Assembly: GCF_014646215.1 (NCBI RefSeq)
Contig: NZ_BMNA01000001.1
Location: forward strand, 761,260 to 825,259
DNA: 64,000 bases
Direction of reading: 5' to 3'
DNA from: Nakamurella endophytica
GTDB lineage: Bacteria; Actinomycetota; Actinomycetes; Mycobacteriales; Nakamurellaceae
Made by a program: the position numbers and the translations under genes. Position 1 is the first letter of the stretch, and each line of letters starts with the position of its first letter. Under the pieces are notes generated by a model. The model made no database searches and was not told the DNA's origin. It saw nothing but the letters and a program-made list of their open reading frames with translations. Of this stretch, positions 63,684-64,000 are shown piece after piece.

Positions 63684-63684
63684 C

Positions 63685-64000
63685 ATGCGCTACTTCACGA
63701 GAAGGGTCGTGCTCTTCCTGATCACGCTGTGGGCCGCGGTGACCCTCAACTTCATCCTGCCCCGACTGATGCCCGGGTCCCCCGCGGACGCGGCCCTGGC
63801 GCGGCTGGCCTCGACGGGCCAACCGATCACCAATGCCCAGCGCGACGCCATCCAGGCCCAGCTCGGCGGTGCCAACGGCAACATCGTCGGCCAGTACTTT
63901 GATTACCTCGGCAACATCTTCACCCTTCAGTGGGGTCGCTCGTACTCGTACGCAACCGAGACGGTCGCCCACTCGGTGGGCCGGGCGCTGCCGTGGACGC
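63685..64000 (+). CDS. ABC transporter permease (DppB-like), 3' end outside window
   Basis: 105 codons visible. MRYFTRRVVLFLITLWAAVTLNFILPRLMPGSPAD is the characteristic first TM helix and NFxLPRLxPGxP motif of dipeptide/oligosaccharide permeases. One base after the SBP stop, so same operon. Confidence 0.92.
   Translation, partial: MRYFTRRVVLFLITLWAAVTLNFILPRLMPGSPADAALARLASTGQPITNAQRDAIQAQLGGANGNIVGQYFDYLGNIFTLQWGRSYSYATETVAHSVGRALPWT

Overview
The window is a stretch of high-GC chromosome from an actinomycete. Supporting evidence: very G+C-rich third codon positions, frequent GTG starts, a resuscitation-promoting factor behind a c-di-AMP (ydaO-type) riboswitch, an MT0933-type antitoxin-like gene, an actinobacterial tRNA-adenosine-deaminase accessory gene, and a haem-synthase-like winged-helix regulator divergent from narK as in mycobacteria. 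The genus cannot be fixed from sequence alone; a Nakamurella-like or other non-Streptomyces actinomycete is plausible.

Layout. 1-9 kb: housekeeping genes (tgt partial, rpf, mscS-like, tadA plus partner, tyrA) interrupted at 3.9-5.4 kb by a decayed integrase and an unknown gene pair next to tRNA-Ser(CGA). 9-25 kb: membrane and envelope genes (copper-type CopD protein, ABC-F ATPase, L,D-transpeptidase, Ni/Co transporter), a large HrpA-type RNA helicase, a dienelactone hydrolase, a DMT-type membrane protein and a SHOCT protein. 25-36 kb: a secreted subtilase, a GAF-PAS-GGDEF diguanylate cyclase, and convergent GH13 and GH2 glycosidases. 36-38.8 kb: OhrR/OsmC peroxide-response pair and an MFS exporter.

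38.8-56.7 kb is an 18-kb block bounded on both sides by the 5' end of the same MFS gene: an intact copy on the left and a truncated, frameshifted copy on the right, in direct orientation. It holds (i) a small secreted protein and a lipoprotein esterase; (ii) a six-gene envelope operon (Tat-exported beta-propeller, bc1-type Rieske lipoprotein, DUF2231 membrane protein, DUF305 lipoprotein, CopC-CopD fusion, YcnI) that looks like a redox and copper-handling module; (iii) assimilatory nitrate and nitrite reduction: a HemD-like regulator, narK, cysG for the sirohaem of NirB, a nitrate reductase fused in frame to a small extra domain, nirB and nirD. The genes in (iii) are coupled by overlaps, giving nitrate import, nitrate to nitrite, nitrite to ammonium, and the cofactor in one unit. 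The arrangement fits Campbell-type integration of a circular molecule, or a duplication, and could excise by recombination between the repeats.

57-64 kb: an SRPBCC protein, a CBS protein with an ArsB/NhaD-like permease, then the start of a sugar-uptake operon (GH39 glycosidase, extracellular solute-binding protein, permease cut by the window edge). Many genes lack a Shine-Dalgarno sequence and instead have a -10-like NANNNT hexamer six to eight bases before the GTG/ATG, the signature of leaderless mRNAs.
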